DNA of 38,730 nucleotides from Lingula anatina. Taxonomy: Eukaryota > Brachiopoda > Lingulata > Lingulida > Lingulidae. Every line of letters begins with the position of its first letter. The stretch's first letter is position 1. This document shows positions 22,995 to 34,370 of this stretch, piece after piece. The DNA is taken from assembly GCF_001039355.2 (NCBI RefSeq), contig NW_019775578.1:267856-306585 (forward strand), given 5' to 3'. Below the pieces are notes generated by a model. The model was not told where the DNA came from. It searched no databases and worked only from the letters and a program-made list of their open reading frames with translations. Made by a program: the position numbers and the translations under genes.

Positions 22995-23134
22995 GGACCA
23001 TGTTTTTTATCTTCCTCTAAAAGGATATGTCGTGATTAGAACGCTACTTGGATGTTTTTACAGTCTACGTTATAATTGTGTACCTGTGTTTTGTACCAAA
23101 AATTTCAAACATTTCAGGTCATTTTAATGTCTTT

Positions 23135-23285
23135 TCATGCAAGAATGTTGTCTAACAACTGGGGTTGATACAATGTTGTTATCTGACGATGAGTCAACTT
23201 TCAAATCCAATGTTTATCCAACGTATTATCAACGTTATGGTTCAACGTTGTTTCAACGTTAAAACAACATAATTTGCGCGCTGGG
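23135..23285. repeat. quasi-tandem CAACGTT-type repeat
   Basis: Several CAACGTT/AACGTTG motifs (tatcaacgttatgg, gttcaacgttg, tttcaacgtt) end in aatttgcgcgctggg, right before the decayed element ORF. The pattern is typical of non-coding parts of DNA transposons. The 22,995-23,134 stretch before it has nothing recognised. Confidence 0.6.
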
Positions 23286-24191
23286 AGGTTGTATGTAGCT
23301 GGTAATTATAATGAGGTATGCAAGTTAGCTGTCAGTGGTTCTGTTAGGGAGGATGCTTTATTTAGTTCAAATCACTAGGGGACAGTTAATTTAGTCTGGC
23401 TTCACAGTCTGAATAGTTCAGAAAATAATATGATAATCGTATCACCAGATACTGATGTACTAGAAATAGGGCTTGGTTTGTATGATAGCAGAGAGTACCT
23501 AGGTAAAAACATCTTGATGAAATAAAGTTGTAAATTGTATGAGGAAATTTATGTTAATGTTAATGGGTTGCATGGTTACATAGTTAATGATCCCGACTTG
23601 AGTAGGTTAGATAGGTCAAAGGTGGGTAAAATTATGCAGGTTTTGTTTGTATGTTCTGGGTATGATAATGTCTCATTTTTAGGGGATTTGGTAAAAAAAA
23701 ACTACTCTGTATTTTATAGGTATGCTGACTTTATATCTGGAAAAAATGCTATAGGAACTCTTGATGAAGTAGGTGCAGGGAACTACAGAAGTCGACTATT
23801 AGCTTTTTACCATCTGTTAGGTTGTCTTTATTTTAGGAAATGCTGCAATGCTTTTTTTTGTCAGTGAATCCAGACAGTAGCCCCATTAGTTATTTCAGAA
23901 GTTTGTATTAATAAGGACCTCAGTTATTCAGAAAATGTTTCTATTTGGTTAGGTAATATAAGGTCGGCTTTGTTAGATGTAGAATCCTTGGAGCATGTAT
24001 CGCCACCAGAAGATAGCTTAGAGGTACACTGGTTAAGGACTTGTTATATAGCACAGATGTGGGGACAAGCAGGCCAGAATAGGATAGAGTATTTAGATGT
24101 CTTAGAACAGGCTTTATTTCCAAGAAATAATAAGGAAACTGTTTACATAACTGCTGTATTTGGATTTTCATTTCAAAATTTAATTAAGTGA
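23283..24191 (+). pseudogene. decayed mobile-element ORF with PIN/XPG-like SPDTDVL motif
   Basis: One continuous frame from GRLYVAGNYNEV to VFGFSFQNLIK is broken by three in-frame stops (23376, 23523 and 23865) and no frameshift. It carries IIVSPDTDVLEIGL, then YVNVNGL, then VLFVCSGYDNVSF, then YRYADFISG, then LEVHWLRTCYIAQMWGQ. This order matches an abundant repeat-borne protein of invertebrates whose intact forms have VLYVCTGCDxVSFF. The SPDTDV motif suggests a PIN/FEN1-like metal nuclease fold. Here the conserved GCD is GYD. Family recognition is from memory and its formal name is unknown to me. Confidence 0.65.
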
Positions 24192-24332
24192 ACGTTAATA
24201 ATAAATGATACAATCAGATGGTGCTACCACAGACTTCTTACATAACTGCTATATTTGGATTTTCATTTCAAAATTTAATTAACTGAACGGTAATAATAAA
24301 TGATGCAATCAGATGGTGCTACCACAGACTTT
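24143..24332. repeat. 95-bp tandem duplication at the 3' end of the decayed ORF
   Basis: Two units starting at 24143 and 24238 include the last codons, the stop and aataataaatgatacaatc. They differ at only a few positions. Confidence 0.9.
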
Positions 24333-24349
24333 TTTCAGGCTACAGAATT

Positions 24350-24540
24350 TGAATGCTTTGGGTTGCACACTTTTAGATTGATATGTCAATAATAAATGAC
24401 CCAATCTTGATGTCAAAGCTGATTTCCTTAGAATTTCAGTGGATGTGTCTACATAATTATTTTGGGTTAGAGAATATGAATGTTTTGGGTTGCACACTTT
24501 TAGATTGAAATATCAATAATAAATGATTCAATCTAGATGA
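24350..24540. repeat. tandem repeat with 127-bp period and AATAAA motifs
   Basis: gggttgcacacttttagatt followed by caataataaatga and caatc occurs near 24359 and 24486. With the two preceding 95-bp units, the core aataataaatga-N-N-caatc occurs four times (24197, 24292, 24388 and 24515). It is probably the 3' untranslated tail of the same element. Confidence 0.8.
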
Positions 24541-24745
24541 CAATCTTTGATCAAAGGCTTTGATTTGATTTTATTATTTTCGTATTTCATAAGGTGTTTC
24601 TACAGAATTATTTTGGGTTTGAAAATTTGTCCCAAGCATAAAACACTGAATATAACAGAGTTTCTCTGCTGGTTAGACGGGCATTTGTCAAAAGATTTGA
24701 CATATCATTACACACATTTTCTATTATGTTTGCATGCGGAATCTG

Positions 24746-25743
24746 GGCAGGCCACATCACCCTGCGAATGTCCTGTTGGTCAAACCAATCATCAACTGCT
24801 CAGGGCCTGTGACAAGGAGCATTGTCATCCTGGTGAACAAATGGATAATTCCTGTCACCAAACATGTAAGTAATAGATGGTAGCAAGCCTGACTCCAAAA
24901 CATCGATATATTTCTAGTGATTCATGTTTCCATCAACCACTATCAATTCGCCCACGCCATGGATGGTGATGCAGCCCGACACCATGATGAATATGCTGCT
25001 CCGGGTTCGAAAATTCAGTGCATGTGGTTCAAATGCTTTACCAGCAGTTCGACAGCATCATACCCGTCTGTCATCAGAGGTCAGACCAAAGCGACACTCA
25101 TCAGAAAAAAATATATAGGACCAATTGTCATGGACTGTCCAGTTCCAGATCCTGTTGACCCTAGTTCACTCTACGTTGCCTGTTTTGTAACAATATAAGA
25201 GGTTTCAGTCTTGCTACCTTGCTGTACACTCTCTGAGCATGTAACCGACGCCTAGCAATTTTCACAGACACATTCTTACGTGTGAAATTGTTCCACTGTG
25301 TTGTCAACTGACAAGCAGTGTCGAACTTTGACAACTTGGACATCAAAATCAGTCGTCGGTCTTCACGGCCAGTAGTTTTTCTTGGACGACCCATCAGAGG
25401 CAATTTGTCTCTTGATCCAGTGTTTCTATACCGAGACCAGACCCTCTGCACGGTTCTGACTGAACAATACAATTGTATCGATATTCTGACATTGCTTATA
25501 TTCCCCCTCTTCAGGTTAATAACTTGACACCTATAACAGTTAGATAATTGCCTGTACCTTGTCAGGAGGAAGACAGGAATAACATTCGTTGTACATGTAC
25601 AAGACCAACAATACAATTCCATGGTATAGCGGTTTTATACTCATTAGTCGCATTATAAGTAGACCAGGCATTATAACTACCCAAGATCTGCCTACTTTTA
25701 TTACTCTGAGTTAGGGGGTGACACTTCTTTTGTCCAGTGTGTG
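24746..25743 (-). mobile_element. second copy of the Tc1-like element, 3'-truncated
   Basis: It is the same family as the element at 12,296, read on the minus strand from its terminal repeat at 25743 (TA follows at 25744) to a break near 24746. The last quarter, including the third catalytic motif and the right terminus, is missing. The 153-codon N-terminal frame (25622-25161) is open and has a paired-like DNA-binding region and an AT-hook-like GRPRK. It ends at a TGA where the first copy has TAA. SDECRFGL and DDNAPCHRP follow in frame with further stops. Confidence 0.9.
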
Positions 25744-25745
25744 TA

Positions 25746-26729
25746 TGTCTTCAACAACAAAATTGTATGTTCTCAATGGGGCAAGTCGAAATTTCTTTAC
25801 AAAATGAACGACATTTTATCAAAATCAAATGGACAAGGTACTTGGTTTTTTCAATGAAAAATCACAGACAATTGTGAATTTTACACATACTGTATGTTTT
25901 AATTCATATTTTTTTAATTGTAATTTCTCATTGAGTGGTACAACAAAACTAAGAGTGCTTTACAGTTTTATTCTTTATAATAAAGACACAAATCCTACAT
26001 GGAAATATATTTTTGAACTGAACTTTGGAAATTTTCTATCCCTTATATCTCGAAAACTGGCAGAGATACGCCCATAGTTACTATTGAACTTGTATAGGAG
26101 GTCATATTCTGGCAATCTAACTGAGACCTTGAAGTTGACCTTTGACCTACTTTTCACCATGATCTGAACTTCTCAATTCTTCAACGAATGCAATGATTTG
26201 TCAAGGGTAGAGTTACATGTACACACTATCCATAGAACCTTCTTAATTGTCGGAGTAAAACGAACATTTTATTATTACAGGTATTTAAAGCAATAATAAC
26301 TCTTCCTTTGAGATTCAAAATTCCGCATGAAATACATTGTAAACAACGTATGGAAATATATTCTATTGTATTTTACCACTAAAACGGTCGTTATTGTAGT
26401 AAAACTAAAACCTGTGCTTGTCAATAGGGCTTTCGATGCCTTTCTTCCCGGTCGTTAAGGCATCCGTTACCAATGACGTTTGGGTGTCACGCGGATTCTC
26501 GCGTTCATTCGATACCAAAATAATTTGCGACTTCTGGCAACAGGTGGTGAAGAATGGTGTTTGATCCATGTAGGCCACCTCCAATTTATAGATGTTTTCC
26601 AAGCATTTGGCTACCATTTGCGCTTCTGTCGAATTTGGTCAACTTTTGCGTTAAAACCTACATGAGTAAATATTTTAGAAATTTTATAATAATTGTATTT
26701 AATGGCAATAAAATTTATTTTTAAAAAAC
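25746..26729. other. non-coding spacer, nothing recognised
   Basis: AT-rich sequence. A minus-strand open frame at 26405-26617 (70 codons) lies here, but it matches no family that I know and lacks supporting splice sites or repeats. Confidence 0.5.
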
Positions 26730-26869
26730 CACGCATTGTATTATTTTGTATTATCAGTAGTATTACTTTCACCCTTCTTCAAAATACATAAATGAATAAA
26801 ATTAAAAGGAATGATAAAAATCTTTTACTTAATTTTTTATCTATTTTTTATTTTTATTTATTTATTATT
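26730..26869. repeat. 140-bp sequence left of assembly gap, repeated on the right
   Basis: It begins cacgcattgtattatt and is repeated base for base at 27108-27247. The left copy ends exactly where the Ns begin and the right copy begins exactly where they end. Confidence 0.95.
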
Positions 26870-27107
26870 NNNNNNNNNNNNNNNNNNNNNNNNNNNNNNN
26901 NNNNNNNNNNNNNNNNNNNNNNNNNNNNNNNNNNNNNNNNNNNNNNNNNNNNNNNNNNNNNNNNNNNNNNNNNNNNNNNNNNNNNNNNNNNNNNNNNNNN
27001 NNNNNNNNNNNNNNNNNNNNNNNNNNNNNNNNNNNNNNNNNNNNNNNNNNNNNNNNNNNNNNNNNNNNNNNNNNNNNNNNNNNNNNNNNNNNNNNNNNNN
27101 NNNNNNN
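26870..27107. other. assembly gap, 238 Ns
   Basis: Run of unresolved bases. The identical flanks suggest that the two contigs overlap here and were not merged, so the real gap may be zero or negative. Confidence 0.98.
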
Positions 27108-27247
27108 CACGCATTGTATTATTTTGTATTATCAGTAGTATTACTTTCACCCTTCTTCAAAATACATAAATGAATAAAATTAAAAGGAATGATAAAAATC
27201 TTTTACTTAATTTTTTATCTATTTTTTATTTTTATTTATTTATTATT
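27108..27247. repeat. 140-bp sequence right of assembly gap
   Basis: Exact copy of 26730-26869. It continues directly into the TTTAT-rich low-complexity tract, which could have broken the assembly. Confidence 0.95.
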
Positions 27248-27556
27248 TCATTTTATTTATTTATTTATTTATTTATTATTTTATTTTATTTTATTTTTTA
27301 ATTTATTTTTTCATTTTTATTTATTTATTTATTTATTTTTGCAACCACAAATACCACAAGAGAAATGCAGGAAGAGGTTAAGGTGTACGGTGACCTTGAA
27401 GTTTTTTCTGTGATGCAAAGATGTTCTCAGAGTGAATGACGATGTTTTGTTCTGCGGTTCTTTTTTTCATTTCCAAAATAAATAAATAATAAATATTAAC
27501 TTATTAAATAAAATAATAAATAAATAAATAAAAAATAAAAATAGATAAAAAAATTA
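27205..27556. repeat. inverted TTTAT-rich / AAATA-rich low-complexity pair
   Basis: The tract 27205-27340 (TTTAT/TTTTA) is followed by about 135 bp of normal sequence. A purine-strand mirror at 27478-27556 ends taaaaatagataaaaaaatt, an inverted copy of aattttttatctatttttta at the start. The pair could fold back and may explain the assembly break. From here to 27,915 no feature is seen. Confidence 0.8.
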
Positions 27557-27915
27557 ACATATTTTATTAAATAAATTGATGTTATTACAATATTTCCATT
27601 CAATTTCATTTTGATTAATTTGGAATTTCAGATTGTTACTTTTATTGTCAATTCAATTTTATTTTAATTTGGAATTTCATTGTTATATCGTCTGTTTTAA
27701 AGACTTTTTGTCCATCTTAATGAAATTTGCAGACCCTTGCCCTGCCTCATGAAAGTGCCTACAATTCTTAATTATAATTCAGAATATTGAACAGATCCAG
27801 ATCCAAAGATTTTAAATTGTAAAATGTCTGATTTTGTTTAGGGAGGATATAAGGCTTTTAAAAAAACTCAAACTTCGTAGTTATCCTTAACCTTTGTTTT
27901 TCTTTTTTTTTTCAG

Positions 27916-29305
27916 GGACTTAGTACGATGAATAGGAACCATGTTCATTTTGCACCAGGTGAACCTGGAGGCTCAGGGGTCATTAGTGGCAAGTTGCTAT
28001 TTGTAATTCACTTGTACAAGTTTGATAGTTTGCAAATCATTTATCCATTTCATTGCTTATACTGGGCACCTAGAATTTTTTCATTACAAGTGTTATGTGT
28101 TCCCCTTTACAATGAAAACCTTAGAAAATACATTGAAGCCCATGTTAACAATATGTCACGTCAGTTCAGATTAAATTCAGTTTTGCTAGCCATTTTAAAC
28201 TTTTGAACATTAATGATCTCCAAACTCATTGGAGGTAAAAAAATATAGTAATACGTAGGTGTTCTGCACCAAATTTGGCCATGGAAACTAAGTTTGTTTC
28301 AATTTTTCCCAAAAAAGGAATGTATTTTTTCCACCTGAACACTATATAATTCATTTTTCTTTTGTGAAGTTACTAGTAACCATCAGTTTCAGACATAACA
28401 TTTACTGGAAACAGTAAAGGTCTGCTGATAGAAGAGATTATTTTCCAATAATTTCCGAAATTCTGTGTTAAAGTCACAGACATTGTCGAAATTCTCTTGG
28501 CAGAAGTTTACTTTACATTCTTAATCTCTGTCATTAACTTTTCATTTCATTAGGTATGCGAAAAAGTTGTCAAGTCCTCATCTACATGAATTTACAAAAG
28601 GCATTAGAAGGTAAGTTATCCTCATTCACTTCTTCATCATAATGATTGATAAAAAGCTGATTAAGTGATAAGTTTAATCATAACTTATGTTTATATTTGT
28701 CACACATGTACATAGATATCATAACCATATGTTGTATTATAAATGTACTCATATTTTAATTAAGAACTTAAAAATAATTTTTGTGAGATATTTTCATACC
28801 ACCAACCTCTTGCCAGTTTAGTGTACCCTGAGCTTCAGATCAGAAGTGTGCCATTTATCTTCAAATTGTTTTTTTTCAAATGGAGAAGCTGTCGCAGACT
28901 AGATCCGAGACTAAAGGCAGTAATTCATTGTCAACAGGCCATAAAGCAGGTCTGCTACTGTAGTGAAAATTTGTTTAATTTTAAGATGGTCTGCAGTTCT
29001 TTTTATCAGACAATAATGTCATCCTTAGCCCTGGCAACTGTGATGGAATTATCTCACCAAAATATTTCTCCAAAGTTATGGACCGGGAGACTGGTACGTG
29101 TTTGACTTTATTTGGAACAAAATTTATTATATAATAGAACATTCTTGCAAAGATAAATTTCTTTTTCTTTTAACATTGATGTTCATTTGCCCTATAAAGT
29201 ACACATACTAGTAAGTCTTTGTAGGTGAATGTCAGGACAGTGTAACTTTTTTCTGTCTTAAATTATTTTTCAGGGCAGTCACTAGGGATGCATACTAACT
29301 GTTGA
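27916..29305 (+). CDS. TRPT1: tRNA 2'-phosphotransferase (TRPT1/KptA), 3' half of gene
   Basis: Four exons join in phase: 27916-27988, 28554-28610, 28986-29093 and 29274-29305. Their product removes the splice-junction 2'-phosphate from ligated tRNA, passing it to NAD. Family motifs are clear: GLSTMNRNHVHFAPGEP and GVISG at the first junction, MRKSCQVLIYMN, then KALEDGLQFFLSDNN, VILSPGNCDG and ISPKYF. A short C-terminal exon ends with TGA at 29303. The first intron has a GC donor (agtg|gcaagt); the others have GT. The N-terminal half (the conserved SKxLSxxLRH and RANQGHS regions) was not found upstream. It may lie in or beyond the gap, or the locus may be a partial duplicate. No stop or frameshift was seen in the exons present. 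Confidence 0.85.
27989..28553 (+). other. GC-AG intron of TRPT1
   Basis: The exon ends gtcattagtg and the intron begins gcaagt, matching the strong consensus seen at GC donors. Using it joins GVIS-G-MRKSC exactly as in the family, and no GT donor nearby keeps the frame. Confidence 0.75.
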
Positions 29306-29749
29306 CAAATGAAATTGTGGAAGACCAGTTTGTCAGCTGATTTGTTTACTGCTTCAGGGGTTTTGAAAAGAACTGTGATATAACCAATGCAAAGGCAAAA
29401 GGCCTGTTGGAATGACAACTTATTTGTAGTTTTTTTCTTCTTTTGAAACTTTTTGTCATAAAATTAACATCAGAACTGACTTTAAATAAGGCCAGTGATG
29501 ATGACATTAATAATGTTAATGGGTTTCCAAAAGGTTCTGTGCTAATATAGGATTACTGATATGCATTCATTGGTACCAATGATAGAAGAAACCTGCTTGA
29601 AGTGTTTCTTTTAAGTATTCTTGTATTAAAATCCAAGAGCCCCCAGTGAAGAGTATGAACATGTATTTTAAGCATCCTCTTATTGCATAACATGTGAAAG
29701 TAGACTCAATATGTTTTATTAATCTGTTGATTACAACTGTACGTGCCTC
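29306..29749. other. 3' flank of TRPT1, nothing further recognised
   Basis: AT-rich. attaaa occurs near 29,625 and might serve as a weak polyadenylation signal. The second segmental duplicate starts at 29,750. Confidence 0.4.
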
Positions 29750-30091
29750 TGTGTGATTATTGATATGCATTTATTATAAAGTCATCTTTTAGTGGAGGAA
29801 GACCGACTTTCGTGATAAGCTTACGTGTTACAAATTCATCTATATTATCTTGTATTCATATACTATTCTTCTTATGCATTAATACGAGCCAGAGGTGGAT
29901 TAAAACTGATTTCAACATGCTTGCTAGTAAGGAGTGCAGTGGTCAGAGTACCGGTATATCCTCGCTATTTTGATTTTGGGGCTATTGATGCATGTATGTG
30001 CACGATAAATCTGGATTCTGAATCATAATTATTTGATTTGTATTTAATAATGGTTTTGTTATTTATTTTCCAGTCTCTTGAAGACTTTTCT

Positions 30092-30097
30092 TTTATT
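30092..30097 (-). terminator. candidate polyadenylation signal, paralog 2
   Basis: AATAAA on the minus strand about 455 bp after the stop codon, at the position matching that in copy 1. Confidence 0.35.
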
Positions 30098-30552
30098 TTT
30101 ATAGATTATTGAAATTTAGGTGGGTAAGGGAAGTTATACCTCACTTTGGATGAGATGTGTCAAAATAAAAAATAAACTCCGTATTTGTATGCTACCGCAG
30201 AGGAATAAGAAATTTTTATCAGTGTTACCTGTTACATGACTTGAGGAAAAAGAGGAAAATTAAATTTTCTAGGACCTTTCACCACCTAAACTGAAAACAA
30301 TACACTTAGGAAGGCAAATTGCATTCCCTCTCTTTTCAGTTTCAATTTCGTTACTTAAAAACAATTAAAACAAAAAAACAGTATACATGTATTTCAGAGG
30401 AAATGTGTTAAGATAACTGTAATGAATTGTCCCATAAAGTAAACTTCCGTCTTGATAATTGAAATCCACATATATATTCGCAGAAACCTCCAACAATACC
30501 GGATATACATATCATTGGACAAGAACCGGCGTTAAGGAAGGTCCGGTTTCAG

Positions 30553-32195
30553 TTAAATCATCGTCTTGCAAATGACATAGTGGAACTCGTCACAAGGTGC
30601 CGCTTCTGGTTCCAGCGTGTTCTCCCGGAGCTTCACGCAACGCTGGTTCGGGGCGCTCTTGCCCAGGTTAGCGGCATCTTCGGTCATCAGTTGACCGCTG
30701 TCCGCCCAGGTAAACTTGTCGACTGTTCCCAGATCGTTGCCACTTGTCCACCAACCTAAATGCGTTAATAATATGAAAAAAAATATTTTGTAATTTTATG
30801 TTAATTCATATATGCCATGGCATATCCTGTAAAATTATATACCAAGCTGATAATCTCACTTAGATCCAGTTGAGATGATATGATATGTTTTATTCTTTTA
30901 TTGTTTTATAATCTTCAGGAACTAAATATGAAAACCCCTTTAAAATTTTACACGTTGTAACGCGAGGAGTATATTCTTAAAAGGTTGATATGATAATTAT
31001 TATCATGATAATGTGGACAGTCAACAGCCTGTGGTATTGATCAGGACGCCAAGCTTGAGAAAATACAAATAAACAAGCAAAATATGTAGAATAGAGATTG
31101 GGAAAATTCTAAGATCTTATTTGGATAATATGATGATATTGATATCCTTTTCAAATATAGGCATTTCATTGTTTCTCATCTTTTCTTTTTTAATTTTCTT
31201 ATTTTTAATTTTTATTTTATTCCAAAGGTTGCATTCTGTGTCTTACTCTTATCATCTCCGATTTGTGACCGGATGAATTCCCGTTCCTCTGGAGACGTGA
31301 CGGATACCGAACGTGCTTCGAAGTGTCCTGCACAAAACAAGTCAGCTTCCGCCCAAGTCATCTTGTGGAATTCAGAACCGAATCTATAGCAAGCGCCAAG
31401 TGTTTCGTTCATCGTGAAACAGTTAGGGCATCTGTTTTCTGCAGATATCAAAAGTTTGATATTATTATATAATATATTAAATATATATATAATAGCTGAT
31501 ATATATATAATGGTATATATTATTGACAGAAGACATCAGCTCAAATTGCCATCACGAGTGAGTTCAGTATTTTAAGCCTACATGTTGTTTTGGGTTTGGA
31601 GAAAGTCAAACAGGTTACGAACTGTTTATACGGTTATAGCGACGAACTGTTTGCTACTTACCGATGCAGCTGTCCCGTAGATCGCTAAGAAGTGTTCTGA
31701 TCGCATCAAGGCTGGCGTCGGCCTCGTCCATTCTCTGATGCTGCTCTACCGCCAGCGGGTCTGGCTCACACTCGACTTCAACTGATATAAACAAACAAAA
31801 ATAAATGAATTTCGATACGCATGGATTTGTACGAATTGCACCTCCAATTTTTTTCCTGAATCGCAACTTATACACTTCTACATATGTAAATCAATTAAAA
31901 ATATTAATCTATTGATGAATGCAATAAAATGGCAATGCAGTGAGGTTGTAAGAATTAATGTTTTACGTTCCAATTGGTTAAGATACATGTACACATACCT
32001 TCTCTGCATATTTTCCTGGCAATGGCAGTTTTTAAGTTCATCAAGTGGCCTGCATTTTTCACCATGATGACGTGGTCTTCTACAGGCTCAGACGCTATTT
32101 GATTCAGGAAGTCCCTGGAACGCGTGAAAATTTTTGAAGGAAATAATAAGTTAAAGTGTATAATGCTCACTCTTAATATTTGTGAAACACACACT

Positions 32196-32227
<32 letters not shown>

Positions 32228-34102
32228 CGTAAAATCTTTTTTTTTCTTTTTTGTTCAGTGCGCAAGAGGATAAAACTTGCAGTTCATATTGGAAATGGAA
32301 ATCGTAAATATGACAAAATAACCTACGGTTTCAGTCTTTTTCCAACCCCAATGGCGAAAATTATGGTACCATCGTTTTTAATGTTGTTGGCATACGGTAC
32401 TGTCAACTCTTTGTCTTCGTTTGGCCGCCCGTCAGTAACAACGATTGCTATCTTCTCCACGTCAGCGCGCATACCGTTCTCTTCCGTTAATATCTCGTCT
32501 TTCAACTTGTACAAACAGCCAGACGTGTTCGTCCTACCTCCTTGAACCTCCTTTGCCTTTTTTGAGGCCAACTCGTCGATATCACCAATAATACCATCCA
32601 AGTCTACGGAATAATGGCAAAAAAATAAAACATCTAATTTTCGGTAATTTTGATGAATGAATTCCTAAGAAGTCCCTTTCAGGATCCATTTATTAATCTA
32701 TGACGCTCCACCGTTAAATTAGAAGAATGATGTTTTCAATACATTTCATGTAGTATAATATTTTGTTTTAAACATTTTGAAATCATTATGATTATCTAAA
32801 CCCTTTTCGTGCTGGTGCTTAAATTTCCCAAGAAATCAAAGAGCATCTATAATTGATAGATATTTGGTATTAACTCGTAAGCATGATGTAATAGGTCTTA
32901 AATATAAAACTCCGAGCTTTCATCTACAGGCCCCTGTGTAATTAATGCATGTATGACATGCAGTATTTTTCCACAGAAAGAAACCTACCTATTAATGCGC
33001 TAATAAATAGCAGAACCGATTGTGTGTTTGTGTATGTGTGTGTGTGTGTGAATGTTATAGATATATGAAGTATACTAAAGATGTGTCCAGTTCTTACTAA
33101 TAGCTTATTCTTATCAAACACAGAGCGTTATTATAACGTTCCCGTAACGTTTTTTGAGGGTTATGCTAAAGTTATAATAACTTAATGTGTTTGCTGGGTT
33201 ACCTTTCAATATCAGAAGCTTTGTGATATAAACCATCAAAGTTATGTTAATATTCTCACATTTTAAAGCCACAATTTAAATTGTGGTCAAGCTTTTTTAT
33301 GTCATTTCTACCGCAACAGCATTATGAAAATACTCACCGGAGTTATCATTTAGATCAAAAATGATTCTTGTTTCGTAGCTAAACGTTGCCAAGGCAACCT
33401 GTGTCGCGTCTGGTCCTATCTTATATGCTGTGATGAATTCCTTGAGAAAACCAAGTATGGCCTTGAATTCATCAAAATCGATGCTCTTGGAGGCGTCTAA
33501 ACAGAAAGCGATTTCTACCCGCGGGGGCGGTATGCATTCTGAAATAAGAAAGTTAAATGCGTTGGGTTGCTGCATGGTTCCGTATGAATAATTCGCAGTG
33601 CGACTTTGATTTAAAATGTGGCAAAAGTACATAGATAAACTACAAAACAGTTATACACTCGACCAAAAAAGTTTGGAAGCATCGTTATTTTGAATTATTA
33701 TAAAATAACCATATGAGCTAAGGTAAATATTTAAACCAAATATTGACGAAAAATGCACCCACCATTCGTTTCTTATTAACATTTTTACAGAGAAAAGATT
33801 CTATGGGAGTTACGGCGACATTTAAGAATGTGGATCGAATCTCATATTCATAAATTATGCAAGTGGAGTGACAAAGTATGAGCAAGTCTTGACAACAAAA
33901 AGTGAAGGCTTCATATGACACTGATGCTGAGCAACTTATGACTTTATTATAACTGTGACTTACATACTCTATGGCTTACATAAAGATCTTAACTGGATGG
34001 TTATTTTATTAAAAATAACGTTTCCGAACTATTTTGGTAAGTATATTGTTGTCTCGGGGTTATAACTCTCTCTCTCTCTCTCTCTCTCAGTGTTTGTGTT
34101 TG

Positions 34103-34149
<47 letters not shown>

Positions 34150-34327
34150 AGAGCGTTTAAAAAGAAAATTGTAGTGGATACAACCACTAGAAAATGAGAA
34201 AAAACCCACCGAAGGATTCCTGTCGTCTGGCCAAATGCCTTAATTCCCCCGCAAACGATGATGCTCCGAGAGCCACCGAAATGACGCCACAAACCAACGC
34301 GTATGAAACAAGACAGTGGATCTTCAT
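30553..34327 (-). CDS. secreted vWA plus C-type-lectin protein, paralog 2 (408 aa)
   Basis: Seven exons of the same lengths as paralog 1: 34327-34210, 33538-33338, 32603-32327, 32114-31999, 31781-31662, 31438-31247 and 30755-30553. The frame is intact from ATG to TAA. Domain order and metal-site residues are the same (DASKS, GGRTNT, VTDGRPNE). Amino-acid differences are spread over the protein, for example Tyr5 to Cys in the signal peptide, SVKTR to SYETR and NIGPD to KIGPD in the vWA domain, and HNVICK to HYVICK at the lectin end. The first intron donor is gtgggt rather than gtaagt, a weaker site. I infer a functional tandem paralog; if the weak donor fails, expression may be reduced. Confidence 0.9.
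32187..32226. repeat. (CA)/(GA) microsatellite in intron of paralog 2
   Basis: The CA part is much shorter than in copy 1, whereas GA is longer; the arrays have changed length since duplication. Confidence 0.9.
33113..33197. mobile_element. degenerate copy of the small palindromic element
   Basis: cgttattataacgtt and gtaacgtt are kept on the left; the right arm is mostly lost (aaagttataataac). Equivalent of 20915-21007. Confidence 0.7.
33656..34043. mobile_element. MITE with Tc1-like termini, copy in paralog 2
   Basis: 388 bp, same ends and same TA flanks as 21502-21895, in the same intron. Confidence 0.8.
34066..34142. repeat. (TC)n-(TG)n compound microsatellite
   Basis: Simple repeats in intron 1 of paralog 2, with TTTG interruptions absent from copy 1. 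Confidence 0.95.
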
Positions 34328-34363
34328 CGTTGTGATGTGTGGTATTCATCCCGCGTTCTCTCC

Positions 34364-34370
34364 ATTTATA
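34364..34370 (-). promoter_or_regulatory. TATA box of vWA-lectin paralog 2
   Basis: tataaat on the minus strand, 37 bp before the ATG, at the same place as in paralog 1. Confidence 0.6.

Noticed and set aside
26405-26617. 70-codon minus-strand frame with mixed composition
   Set aside because: It looks less random than its neighbours, but I recognise no family, start context or splice site, so it is not called.
26792-27173. Open frames running through the N gap
   Set aside because: They are artefacts of unresolved bases.
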